From NCBI GenBank assembly GCA_964453985.1, contig CAYVQB010000035.1, forward strand, positions 1 through 10,710: DNA of 10,710 nt, in the 5' to 3' direction. The notes beneath the pieces are model-generated. The model was not told the DNA's origin. It did no database searches and saw nothing but the letters and a program-made list of their open reading frames with translations. Numbering within the stretch: the first letter of the stretch is position 1; every line of letters begins with the position of its first letter. Shown in pieces: positions 1-6,300 of the stretch. A program made the translations under genes and the position numbers. Source of the DNA: CAYVQB01 sp964453985 (GTDB lineage: Bacteria; Babelota; Babeliae; Babelales; UASB340).

Positions 1-18
1 AGATGGTCTGCCTAGCCG

Positions 19-42
19 CAGTCTGCCGTAAGGCGAAGACTG
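19..42. other. GC-richer hairpin with a GTAA loop at the left edge
   Basis: The arm CAGTCT (19-24) pairs with AGACTG (37-42), and GCC (25-27) pairs with GGC (32-34). A two-base GA bulge lies on the 3' side and the loop is GTAA, which fits the GNRA tetraloop pattern as RNA. The first 60 bases look richer in G and C than the rest of the window. This could be the end of a structured RNA, the terminal part of an insertion element, or a remnant of the flanking sequence. The window is cut here, so no identity can be assigned. Confidence 0.35.
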
Positions 43-82
43 AAAATGGCTCCCCCTGTTGGACTACTTTATAACTTATCCT

Positions 83-107
83 TTTGAAAATTTCAAATCA
101 TTTGAAA
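83..107. repeat. Nested palindromes built from TTTGAAA/TTTCAAA
   Basis: TTTGAAA (83-89) and TTTCAAA (91-97) form a palindrome around A90. TTTCAAAT (91-98) and ATTTGAAA (100-107) form a second palindrome around C99. The two share the middle arm, so TTTGAAA occurs twice, 18 bp apart. Such symmetric AT-rich boxes upstream of a repressor gene are typical operator candidates, but the site lies about 150 bp before the promoter. Binding of the XRE protein here is an inference. The flanking stretch 108-190 holds no recognisable gene. Confidence 0.4.
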
Positions 108-197
108 TAAAGTCAATCATTGGTAACATGGACTATGAGCCTGTGAGCTAATGTGAATCGTATGCAGTTAAAAGGAGATTACCGATAAAACATTATT

Positions 198-234
198 TTG
201 GTCAAGACCAAGGTCGACTTTTTTGACCGTGGTT
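198..234. promoter_or_regulatory. Cluster of GGTC/GACC inverted repeats (operator candidate)
   Basis: TTGGTC (198-203) and GACCAA (206-211) form a 14-bp palindrome with an AA centre. GACC (206-209) and GGTC (212-215) form another that overlaps it. CCAAGGTC (208-215) can also pair with GACCGTGG (225-232), with one mismatch, across a GACTTTTTT loop. Four GGTC/GACC half-sites thus lie within 31 bp, about 30 bp upstream of the -35 box. This suggests a protein-binding site or a small terminator ending upstream transcription. Which of these is correct cannot be told from sequence alone. Confidence 0.4.
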
Positions 235-259
235 ATTATTCCAAGATATATTTTTTTTC

Positions 260-287
260 TTGACAAGTTAACCTAATTAAGTAAATT
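260..287 (+). promoter_or_regulatory. Promoter for the XRE/ImmA operon
   Basis: A perfect -35 hexamer TTGACA (260-265) is followed after 16 bp by TAAATT (282-287), a 4/6 match to the -10 consensus. The predicted transcription start, near 294, leaves a very short leader before the gene at 307. Confidence 0.55.
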
Positions 288-290
288 TAC
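281..290. promoter_or_regulatory. Perfect palindrome over the -10 box (autoregulatory operator candidate)
   Basis: GTAAATTTAC is a perfect 10-bp palindrome covering the -10 hexamer of the promoter directly upstream of the XRE repressor gene. A dimeric XRE protein bound here would block RNA polymerase. That is the usual autoregulation in such pairs, but here it is inferred from position only. Confidence 0.4.
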
Positions 291-294
291 TGGC

Positions 295-299
295 AGGAG
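295..299 (+). promoter_or_regulatory. RBS that selects the XRE start at 307
   Basis: AGGAG ends one base before an ATG at 301 but seven bases before the in-frame ATG at 307. The normal 5-9 nt spacing favours 307 as the true start. Confidence 0.65.
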
Positions 300-306
300 T
301 ATGATT

Positions 307-624
307 ATGAAAAAAACGTTTGGTGAAAAGATTCAAGACTTCAGAAAAGAAAAGGGTTGGACTGTAAAGGAATTTATAGAAAGACTTGGAAATGAATTGT
401 CACCGGCATATATAACTAAAATTGAAGTGCATGGTGAAATTCCTAGTCCTGAATTGATTTGCAAATTTGCTGGTATTTTTGGATTGAAAGAACAAGAGTT
501 ACTTGAGTCAGCAAAAGAGATTAAAGTTCAGAAATTTGAAGAGTCTTTGGATAAACGTTATCAGCGAGCAATTGGTTTATATCGATTACAAAAGAAAAAA
601 AAGGGAGATGGTGAAGATTTTTAG
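307..624 (+). CDS. XRE-family helix-turn-helix repressor
   Basis: A 105-residue DNA-binding protein with an N-terminal Cro/C1-type HTH at about residues 6-60. Its recognition-helix region runs near SPAYITKIEVHG (32-43), and the PSPELICKFAGIFGL stretch matches the usual final helices of the fold. The C-terminus (about 70-105) is charged and lysine-rich and may serve dimerisation or interaction with the protease. I chose the second ATG (307) because AGGAG at 295-299 is spaced correctly for it; the alternative at 301 adds two residues. The 3' end overlaps the downstream metallopeptidase gene by 17 nt, so the two are translationally coupled. Known XRE/ImmA pairs (for example ImmR/ImmA of ICEBs1) repress mobile-element genes until the protease cleaves the repressor. 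The same role here is inferred. The upstream palindromes suggest autoregulation. Confidence 0.85.
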   Translation: MKKTFGEKIQDFRKEKGWTVKEFIERLGNELSPAYITKIEVHGEIPSPELICKFAGIFGLKEQELLESAKEIKVQKFEESLDKRYQRAIGLYRLQKKKKGDGEDF

Positions 625-1345
625 TTTTGCACCAGAGGAAAAGGCAACGCAATGTCTGAATATATATATAGCTGAAAAAGGCTGGAAAAGTATGGGTGAT
701 ATTGTAATTGATGCACAAGACATTTATGATTGCGTTTTTTATCCAGTGTGTGAGTTTCGCCTAATCAATGACGCCAATTTAGGTTATGAAAATGGCGAAA
801 AGATTTTGGGGAAGACTATTATAACTGATAAGCTTATCTTAATTGATTCTTCAATATCGCCTCATACAAATGATCGGAGATATCCAATGACGTTGGCACA
901 CGAGATGGGACATGCGTTCTTACATACCGAAAGAGATCTATATTTACAATACATACCAAGCAAACATCACATCAATGAAATGGAGCATGACTTAAATGAG
1001 CTACATGCAGATTCTTTCGCAGAAACGTTAATCGCACATCCAGATCTTTTAAGATACAGATTTGATCAGCAGTATAAAACATGCAACATATTCTCTTACA
1101 ATGGACCAGATTTTTACTTTATTAATGAAGGAAAAGAACACATCCCAACGTTAAAAGATTTTTCTTTGAGATTGGCAAAACCATTAACCAAGTATTTTTC
1201 AAATATTCCAGTGGAAACCATGGCTGAGATTCTTCAGAATTTTTGCTTTATTATTGATAAAACAGTTAAACCAAAACAAAGATGTATGGGAGAATATATG
1301 AATCAGGACTGGAAGTCTAAGGCGATGTTTAAAAATGTAAAATAA
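608..1345 (+). CDS. ImmA/IrrE-family zinc metallopeptidase
   Basis: A 245-residue protein with a gluzincin-like active site: HEMGH at residues 98-102 (zinc ligands H98 and H102, catalytic E99), followed by NELHADSFAETL (130-141). E131 is the probable third ligand, in the E-x2-A-x2-FA context typical of the ImmA/IrrE (DUF955) family. No signal peptide or membrane segment is seen, so it should be cytosolic. The frame stays open back to 503, but that region lies inside the repressor gene. ATG at 608 or GTG at 611 follows an AAGGGAG-like SD (601-607) that is unusually close, so the exact start is uncertain. It overlaps the XRE gene by 17 nt. Family members cleave a partner XRE repressor after DNA damage or another signal. 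That this one cleaves the adjacent repressor is inferred from the gene pairing. The C-terminal ~90 residues have no recognised motif. Confidence 0.85.
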   Translation: MVKIFSFAPEEKATQCLNIYIAEKGWKSMGDIVIDAQDIYDCVFYPVCEFRLINDANLGYENGEKILGKTIITDKLILIDSSISPHTNDRRYPMTLAHEMGHAFLHTERDLYLQYIPSKHHINEMEHDLNELHADSFAETLIAHPDLLRYRFDQQYKTCNIFSYNGPDFYFINEGKEHIPTLKDFSLRLAKPLTKYFSNIPVETMAEILQNFCFIIDKTVKPKQRCMGEYMNQDWKSKAMFKNVK

Positions 1346-1392
1346 TTTTTTTTGTCCATATATTTAACCAATTTTAGTAAAAAGGGTTTTGT

Positions 1393-1551
1393 GTGCAAAA
1401 GGAAACCAGAGATGAGATTCGTAAGATTGAAATATGTCATTATCAATTACCGATCCATATTATTTTTAAAGGTAAGAAAGGAAAAAAAGAATATGTATTA
1501 AAGACAAATAAAGAGTTTTCAAAATTGTTATTAATTAAAAAAGAATATTAG
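1393..1551 (+). CDS. Small hypothetical protein, 52 aa
   Basis: A GTG-initiated ORF with an SD-like AAAAAGGG ending at 1386, six bases before the start. It lies 47 nt after the metallopeptidase gene on the same strand and ends just before the terminator region, so it is likely the last gene of that operon. The product is basic and lysine-rich. A central HIIFKGKKGKKEYVLKTNKE stretch looks like a beta-hairpin, and there are no membrane segments and only one cysteine. I do not recognise a family. The fitting SD, the position and the clean end before a terminator support it as real; the small size and GTG start leave doubt. It could be a small DNA- or RNA-binding protein, which is a guess from its charge only. 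Confidence 0.5.
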   Translation: MQKETRDEIRKIEICHYQLPIHIIFKGKKGKKEYVLKTNKEFSKLLLIKKEY

Positions 1552-1597
1552 CCAGCAAGCCAAAGATTTAAAATTAATCTAGTAGCCAGCCAGCCAG
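1550..1597. repeat. AGCCAGC repeat copies
   Basis: AGCCAGCAAGCC (1550-1561) is followed by AGCCAGCCAGCCAG (1584-1597), where GCCA is tandemly repeated. The later copy supplies the 5' arm of the terminator. The earlier copy could pair with the same 3' arm (GCTGGCT, 1622-1628), so an alternative, longer stem is possible. Between the copies lies a small AT-rich inverted repeat, AGATT (1564-1568) and AATCT (1576-1580). Confidence 0.4.
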
Positions 1598-1633
1598 AGT
1601 TTGATCTTTACATAGATCGAAGCTGGCTTTTTT
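1592..1633 (+). terminator. Rho-independent terminator after the XRE/ImmA block
   Basis: AGCCAG (1592-1597) pairs with CTGGCT (1623-1628) and TTTGATC (1600-1606) pairs with GATCGAA (1615-1621, one G-U pair). A small AG/G internal loop separates the stems and the hairpin loop is TTTACATA. A run of six T (1628-1633) follows directly. This is a 13-bp stem with a U-tract, and it separates the regulatory block from the integration module. Confidence 0.8.
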
Positions 1634-1650
1634 ATTGCTTGGAGTTGACC

Positions 1651-1815
1651 ATGAACATAAAAGATATTCATAAAGATTTATCTTTTCAAGGCCCATCACA
1701 GCATGAGAATAATAAACTACTTATTGATTTTTTTGCACTTTTACTTGAATGGGAGATTGAAGATGAACAAAAAAGTAATGACAAAAAAGGTCAAAAAATT
1801 CAGACGTCGTTTTAA
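1651..1815 (+). CDS. Small hypothetical protein, 54 aa, leading the integration module
   Basis: An ATG-initiated ORF with a GGAG SD at 1641-1644, six bases upstream. It is the first ORF after the terminator, and its last 53 nt overlap the following HTH gene in another frame, which suggests translational coupling. The product has a polar N-terminus, then a hydrophobic-acidic segment NNKLLIDFFALLLEWEIEDE (about residues 20-39) likely to form an amphipathic helix, then a charged tail. The hydrophobic run is too short and too acidic for a confident membrane segment. I do not recognise a family. Being first in a recombinase operon, it might act as an accessory recombination or regulatory factor; this is speculation from position. 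A promoter for the operon should lie around 1560-1640, but no convincing hexamers are seen. Confidence 0.55.
   Translation: MNIKDIHKDLSFQGPSQHENNKLLIDFFALLLEWEIEDEQKSNDKKGQKIQTSF
1751..1755 (+). promoter_or_regulatory. RBS that selects the HTH/zinc-ribbon start at 1763
   Basis: GGGAG lies seven bases before ATG 1763. The longer frame opens at 1703 without an SD and would add 20 hydrophobic residues that do not fit the family, so 1763 is preferred. The site lies inside the preceding small gene. Confidence 0.65.
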
Positions 1816-2269
1816 TCCGCGATTAATTAAGATACATGCAAACTATTTAACCCAGGATATTGCAGATCTATTTCATGTTCACATTGATACAGTTAATAAT
1901 TGGTATAAATCTGGTTTAAGAAGAGTAGATCAAGAAAGGCCGTTTCTGGTTTTTGGCGAAAATTTATTTGATTTTTTAACAAGAAGGAATAAGCAAATAA
2001 AAAAGAAAACCGGTCCAAATGAATTTTTTTGTTGCAAGTGTAAAGAATCAAGAAAGACACAAGAAGGTGTAGTAAAAATTAAAGTTATTAATTCAAAAAA
2101 GTTAATGATCAAGGGGATATGTGTGATATGTGGAACCAAAATGAATAAATTGGGATCAGTGACGAAGATCAATGAGATCAAAAAATTATTTAATGTTCAA
2201 GTGATACAAGAAGAACGTTTATTAGAATGTAATGCCACCAGCGTTACCACTGACAAAAAGGAGGTATAA
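1763..2269 (+). CDS. Excisionase-like HTH protein with zinc ribbon
   Basis: A 168-residue basic protein. Residues about 27-73 match an excisionase/MerR-type winged helix-turn-helix: NYLTQDIADLFHVHIDTVNN, then WYKSGLRRVDQERPF, then an FLVFGENLFDFL end like the DNA-binding excisionase family (HTH_17 type). A zinc ribbon follows, with C90-x2-C93 (a third cysteine at 91) paired with C120-x2-C123. The first 20 residues are rich in Lys and Arg. It overlaps the preceding 54-aa ORF by 53 nt and ends 2 nt before the tyrosine recombinase start, so all three are almost certainly one transcript. Fold and context suggest a recombination directionality factor or a regulator of the recombinase. The role is inferred, and a plain transcription factor is the alternative. 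Confidence 0.65.
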   Translation: MNKKVMTKKVKKFRRRFNPRLIKIHANYLTQDIADLFHVHIDTVNNWYKSGLRRVDQERPFLVFGENLFDFLTRRNKQIKKKTGPNEFFCCKCKESRKTQEGVVKIKVINSKKLMIKGICVICGTKMNKLGSVTKINEIKKLFNVQVIQEERLLECNATSVTTDKKEV

Positions 2270-2271
2270 AA

Positions 2272-3297
2272 ATGACAACTTTTAATGCTGAGAACGAACG
2301 TATTAAACGAAAGTATTTTGAATGGGAAAAAGAAGCTAATGGAAAGGGAGATAAAACAATTGATAACATAAGAAGAGCAGTACATTTGTTTGAGCAATCA
2401 ACCAAACTTAAAAGCTTTAAACTATTTAATAAAGATGCAGCTATAGCTTTTAAAAAAGAACTAAGAACAAAAAAGAATCAAAGGACTAATGATTTTGTTA
2501 GCAAAACATATTTATTGCACACCACAAGATTCCTATTAGGTTTTTTTAAGTGGTTATCTAGTCAGAATGGCTATAAAAGAAAGATTTGCTTATCAGATAT
2601 TGCTTACTTAAACCTATTAGATAAAGATGTACAAATTGCACGTAGTTCAAAAAGTAAAAGATTTCCAACAGTGAACCAGATATTGCGAGTAATTAAAAAT
2701 ATGCCAGCAGATACTGAAATACAAAAAAGGAATCGTGCTTTAATCGCTTTTCTTATACTCACAGGCATAAGGGTTAACGCAGTAGTATCAATTAAACTAA
2801 AGCATATTTTCCTTGAAGAAGGATATGTAGAACAAGATCCAAATGAGGTAAAGACAAAATTCGGCAAAAGAATAACAACATACTTTTTTCCCGTCGATGA
2901 TTACTTTACTGAAGTTTTTGTGGATTGGATAAAATTTTTGAAGAATGAAAAGTTTTTTGACTTTGAAGCACCATTATTTCCAAAAACATCGATAGCTCTT
3001 GATCAAAATGATCAGTTCAAGAGAGATCAGTTGGATACTGCTCCGTGGCAAACGACAACATCCATCAGAGATGTGGTTAAGGAGGCGTTTATATCGGCTG
3101 ACTTGTACTATTACAACCCACATTCTTTTAGAAACACCTTGGTGAAATTAGCTTACGAGTTATGCAAAACGCCTGAGGAATTTAAGGCTTGGAGCCAAAA
3201 CTTGGGGCACAATAACCCTTTAACAACATTTACTAGTTATGGTCATATTGAGGAGTTTAATCAGGGAGAAATTATTAAGAGGCTTGGAAGACACTAG
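2272..3297 (+). CDS. Tyrosine recombinase / integrase
   Basis: A 341-residue site-specific recombinase of the phage-integrase family. An N-terminal SAM-like core-binding domain (about 10-110) precedes the catalytic domain (about 130-330). Visible active-site residues are R167 (LTGIRVNA), a likely beta-hairpin lysine near 194-199, H284 and R287 (HSFR), H313 (LGH) and the nucleophile Y323 (TSYGH). The set is complete, so the enzyme should cut and rejoin DNA through a 3'-phosphotyrosine intermediate. The perfect SD AAGGAGG (2258-2264) sits seven bases before ATG, suggesting strong translation. It is the last gene of the module and faces the helicase operon tail-to-tail. It lacks the extra N-terminal arm-binding domain of lambda-type integrases, or has only a short one. 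Its attachment site and whether it moves the whole island cannot be seen. Confidence 0.92.
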   Translation: MTTFNAENERIKRKYFEWEKEANGKGDKTIDNIRRAVHLFEQSTKLKSFKLFNKDAAIAFKKELRTKKNQRTNDFVSKTYLLHTTRFLLGFFKWLSSQNGYKRKICLSDIAYLNLLDKDVQIARSSKSKRFPTVNQILRVIKNMPADTEIQKRNRALIAFLILTGIRVNAVVSIKLKHIFLEEGYVEQDPNEVKTKFGKRITTYFFPVDDYFTEVFVDWIKFLKNEKFFDFEAPLFPKTSIALDQNDQFKRDQLDTAPWQTTTSIRDVVKEAFISADLYYYNPHSFRNTLVKLAYELCKTPEEFKAWSQNLGHNNPLTTFTSYGHIEEFNQGEIIKRLGRH

Positions 3298-3311
3298 AAA
3301 ACTAGCTAGTG
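3292..3311. repeat. CACTAG/CTAGTG inverted repeat at the recombinase stop
   Basis: CACTAG (3292-3297), which includes the recombinase TAG stop, is inverted as CTAGTG (3306-3311) with an eight-base spacer that itself ends in ACTAG. The sequence is rich in CTAG, which is often rare in proteobacterial DNA. It overlaps the larger stem that follows, so the two structures are mutually exclusive. Confidence 0.35.
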
Positions 3312-3351
3312 GCAAAAAGGGGACTGCTTTTTGTGCTTATTTTGCCGCTAG
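3306..3351. terminator. Long inverted repeat between convergent genes, likely terminator
   Basis: CTAGTGGCAAAA (3306-3317) pairs with TTTTGCCGCTAG (3340-3351) along 12 bp with a single G-U pair, and ATTTTTAA follows. A smaller nested alternative exists: CAAAAAG (3313-3319) with CTTTTTG (3327-3333) around GGGACTG. The element lies just after the recombinase stop, so it most likely ends that transcript. An attachment-site or recombinase-binding role is a less likely alternative. Confidence 0.5.
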
Positions 3352-3356
3352 ATTTT

Positions 3357-3373
3357 TAAGATATCATATCTTA
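3357..3373. terminator. Near-perfect palindrome at the 3' end of the helicase operon
   Basis: TAAGATAT (3357-3364) and ATATCTTA (3366-3373) are perfect inverted arms around C3365. The symmetry extends outward through TTTT and GAAA. Read leftward, the stem lies 18 nt past the helicase stop and is followed by a run of A/T bases, compatible with a weak AT-rich terminator. A protein-binding palindrome is also possible. Confidence 0.35.
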
Positions 3374-3390
3374 GAAAATCAATTCTACAA

Positions 3391-6300
3391 TTATCCCTCT
3401 GATATGATTTTACAAAATAAATTTGTAAGTTCTAGTTGATTGACTGTGTTACATGACGTATTCGCTAATTCTGGATTACCTACAACAATGGCAAGAACTT
3501 GAGCGCGAGAAATTGCTACGTTGAGCCTATTTTTACTAAAAAGAAACTCTAATCCTCGAGCAGAATCATTGGTATTGCTGGAACACATAGAGACAATTAT
3601 AACCGGAGCTTCCTGCCCTTGAAATTTATCTACTGAACCTACTTTTACTTGCGGTATCATTTCTTTAATTTTGAGTACTTGCATATTATAAGGTGCCACA
3701 ATTAAAATATCATCAATTGTTAATGATCTAGCTTCATTATGTAGGCTAGCCTTGTGATCTTTAAAACTACATTTAAGCAATTCTTTTATCAGCTTTTTTA
3801 TTTTTTCTACTTCTTCATTGCTGCTTTGGCTATTACCTTCGTGCTTTACTGGAACAAATAAAATGCCAGATTTCTTTGTTATTAAGCTATCATTTTTCTT
3901 GGACAAAATGATCTGACGCTGGTTTGTACATGCTTTAGGTTTTAGACGTTCTTCATAAAACGTGTTTGATATAAACCTGCATATATCAGGGTGCAGCCTG
4001 TAGGTAGTATCAAGAAAAACCCCCAATTCTTTGGGTATAGTTTGATGTTCCCCTAAAAAATAGTCCAAACATGATTTGCCGCTTTCGCCAGGATGTGAGC
4101 CTTTAATGGGCTGGTTGAGTTGTATCTGATCGCCCATTAAAACAATGTTTTTAGTGCTCGCTGCCATACCGAGAAGATTGGCGATTGAAACTTGTCCGGC
4201 TTCGTCTACAAATAAATAATCAAGTTGCCCTTTGGCTAATTTATTACTGAATGCCCAGGCTGTACCGCCAATTAGCTTGAATCGGCTGTTCGGAAATATA
4301 TCAGAAGCGCTATTCTTAGCGGTTACCTTAACGCTATTTACATGAAAGTTTTCTCGAGTGCTTTGAATTTTAACTGCAGCAAAATCTATATTTTTCTCCT
4401 CTGTCTTTTCCATAACTTTATTAATTAGGTGGGCTATTGCCTTGTGACTGTTTGATGTTATCCCCACAGTTTTGCCATCGCGTATGAGTTCTACTATGCT
4501 TTGCGCTGCTGTGTATGTTTTGCCACTACCTGGTGGTCCCTGAATACATAAGGTTGTATTATTCATATTTTTGATTGTATTTACTACTTCTTCTACGAGC
4601 GGTCTGATGCCACTAATTATAGGACCATCACTATTTTTCTTGATGTGAGGCCTACGTCTTAACAAGAAGTCTTCAATGGCCTGAGGTAATTTACCTGTAT
4701 CATGCCATTCTTTAATTATTGCGCATATAGATTCTTGAATGGGTTTTGCTGATACATATTCATCAGGTATTAAGCTCAATCGTTGTGGTGGTATTGGCTT
4801 AGAGGGTCCAATTTTAATCTGTACCAATCCATCTTCAATATTGATTTTTACAATATTAGCTCTAGTTTTTAAGTCATGAGCATAATAGCATCGGCTGCCA
4901 GATTTTATTTTAGTATCTTGGGCCGGATCAAAGCAGTATTCGTATAAATATGAATTTTTAACCAGTTGTACAGGGGTTTTTGTTTGTTCGAGGCCACCGA
5001 GAGAGTTTGGGTCATCTATTAATTGATCTTCTGTCATATTGTGACGATCGAACATTGCCCACCAAATCGGTTTTTCTTCGCGGTTATAAAATTCTAAGAG
5101 ATATGCAAAAAGCTCAGATAAAGTTTTTTGTTCTTTTGTTAAATGATTACCTACCTTAAGCGATGCAAAAAGTTCTTGTGCAAGATTACGAGCAAGAACT
5201 TTTACGCTGTTTTTATCAACTAGTTTCTCTTGTGTTTTGTTTTCGTTCATGTTTTCAGGCTTGGCAATATAATTTATTGTTGATTGTGTTTGAAGATCTC
5301 GTAACCAATTGCATAAAAGTTTTGTTGATACGCAGTCATCTTCGTTGTAGCTACGAATTGATTTTAGTAATTTTGAACTGTTGTAGTCATGGCCATCGGG
5401 GTTTTCTAACCATCGCTCATAGTAAACAATAGAATCTGTCGCTTTTGAAACTTTAGAAGTACGAGCCTTACTCTTGTAGAGGAGCTCTATGTTTTTTAGT
5501 GAATAATTTGGCGTACCAACTCTTATACCTTGATTCACTATTTTATATAAATCTACAAATACATCCCCTCTTAGGAGATTATCTATTTTTTCTTCGCAGA
5601 TTCCATAGCGTCCCATTAAACGTTTTAGTGCCGTTGGTTCATAAGGAGCATAGTGATAAATATGCATGGTGGGATCATTTTGCCAACGGATATAAACCCA
5701 ATTTATAAAATCTTGGAAAGAATTTTTTTCTTGCAGGTGATTATGTGACCACCAATCCTTAAATGTTAAGTTACCATTATTATCTAAATGAGTAGCCCCA
5801 AATAGATATTCCAATCCACCTTCTAAATGGGGATAGCCTTCCATGTCAAACCATACGTCGTTAACTGAAGATGGAGGCAATAAGGCAAGTCCTTTTCGAT
5901 CGTTCTTCTGCGGGTAAATAATCTCGTATTCTGGGATTGTTTTTCCTGTAGATTTCAATTGTAAAGTCGCTTGTTTTTTTAATGTTTGTAGCGTAGATGG
6001 AGGCATCCCGGGTATGTGAGTTTGGGTTGTTTTGGCTAGCTGTGTTACAGTAAAAATTTTCGCTTTCCACAGATTTTTAAGTTGTGTTTTACTTACGTTA
6101 GCTATTATACATAAGTGGTCTTGTTCTTTAAGGATTTTTTCAGCATGGCTAGCCCAACGTCCATAATTTTCAAGACCAATCAGTTCTGGCGGCTGATTAG
6201 GATTAAAGTTTTTTTGTTGTTGTAGAAATGAACTTTTTAGTTGTTCATAAAAATAAAAGTAGTCTTCAGTGCGAAAAGATTTTTTATCACCATTGCCTAG

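Noticed and set aside
1..80. tRNA or tmRNA end at the left edge as an integration site
   Set aside because: No T-arm GTTCGA-type sequence, acceptor stem or CCA end is visible in the first 80 bases.
171..180. AAAGGAG as an RBS of a small gene upstream of the repressor
   Set aside because: No ATG, GTG or TTG follows at usable spacing; only an ATT-started frame with no recognisable content is available.
503..607. Upstream extension of the metallopeptidase frame to ATG 503
   Set aside because: The added 35 residues lie within the repressor coding region, have no SD, and do not resemble the family N-terminus; a start near 608 fits the overlap typical of such pairs.
307..1345. Toxin-antitoxin pair
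   Set aside because: The second protein is an HExxH metallopeptidase of the ImmA/IrrE type rather than a toxin fold such as RES or HigB, so a repressor/protease switch explains the pair better.
1550..1630. CRISPR array from the GCCAGC repeats
   Set aside because: The units are only 4-7 bp, irregularly spaced, without spacers of constant length and without cas genes; the repeat is explained by the terminator.
1703..1762. Longer start for the HTH/zinc-ribbon gene
   Set aside because: No SD precedes ATG 1703, the extra residues are hydrophobic and overlap the small ORF further, while GGGAG at 1751-1755 fits ATG 1763.
3239..3439. 66-aa rightward ORF overlapping the recombinase end
   Set aside because: It overlaps the recombinase and the end of the helicase gene, has no SD-supported start of its own and runs through the hairpins.
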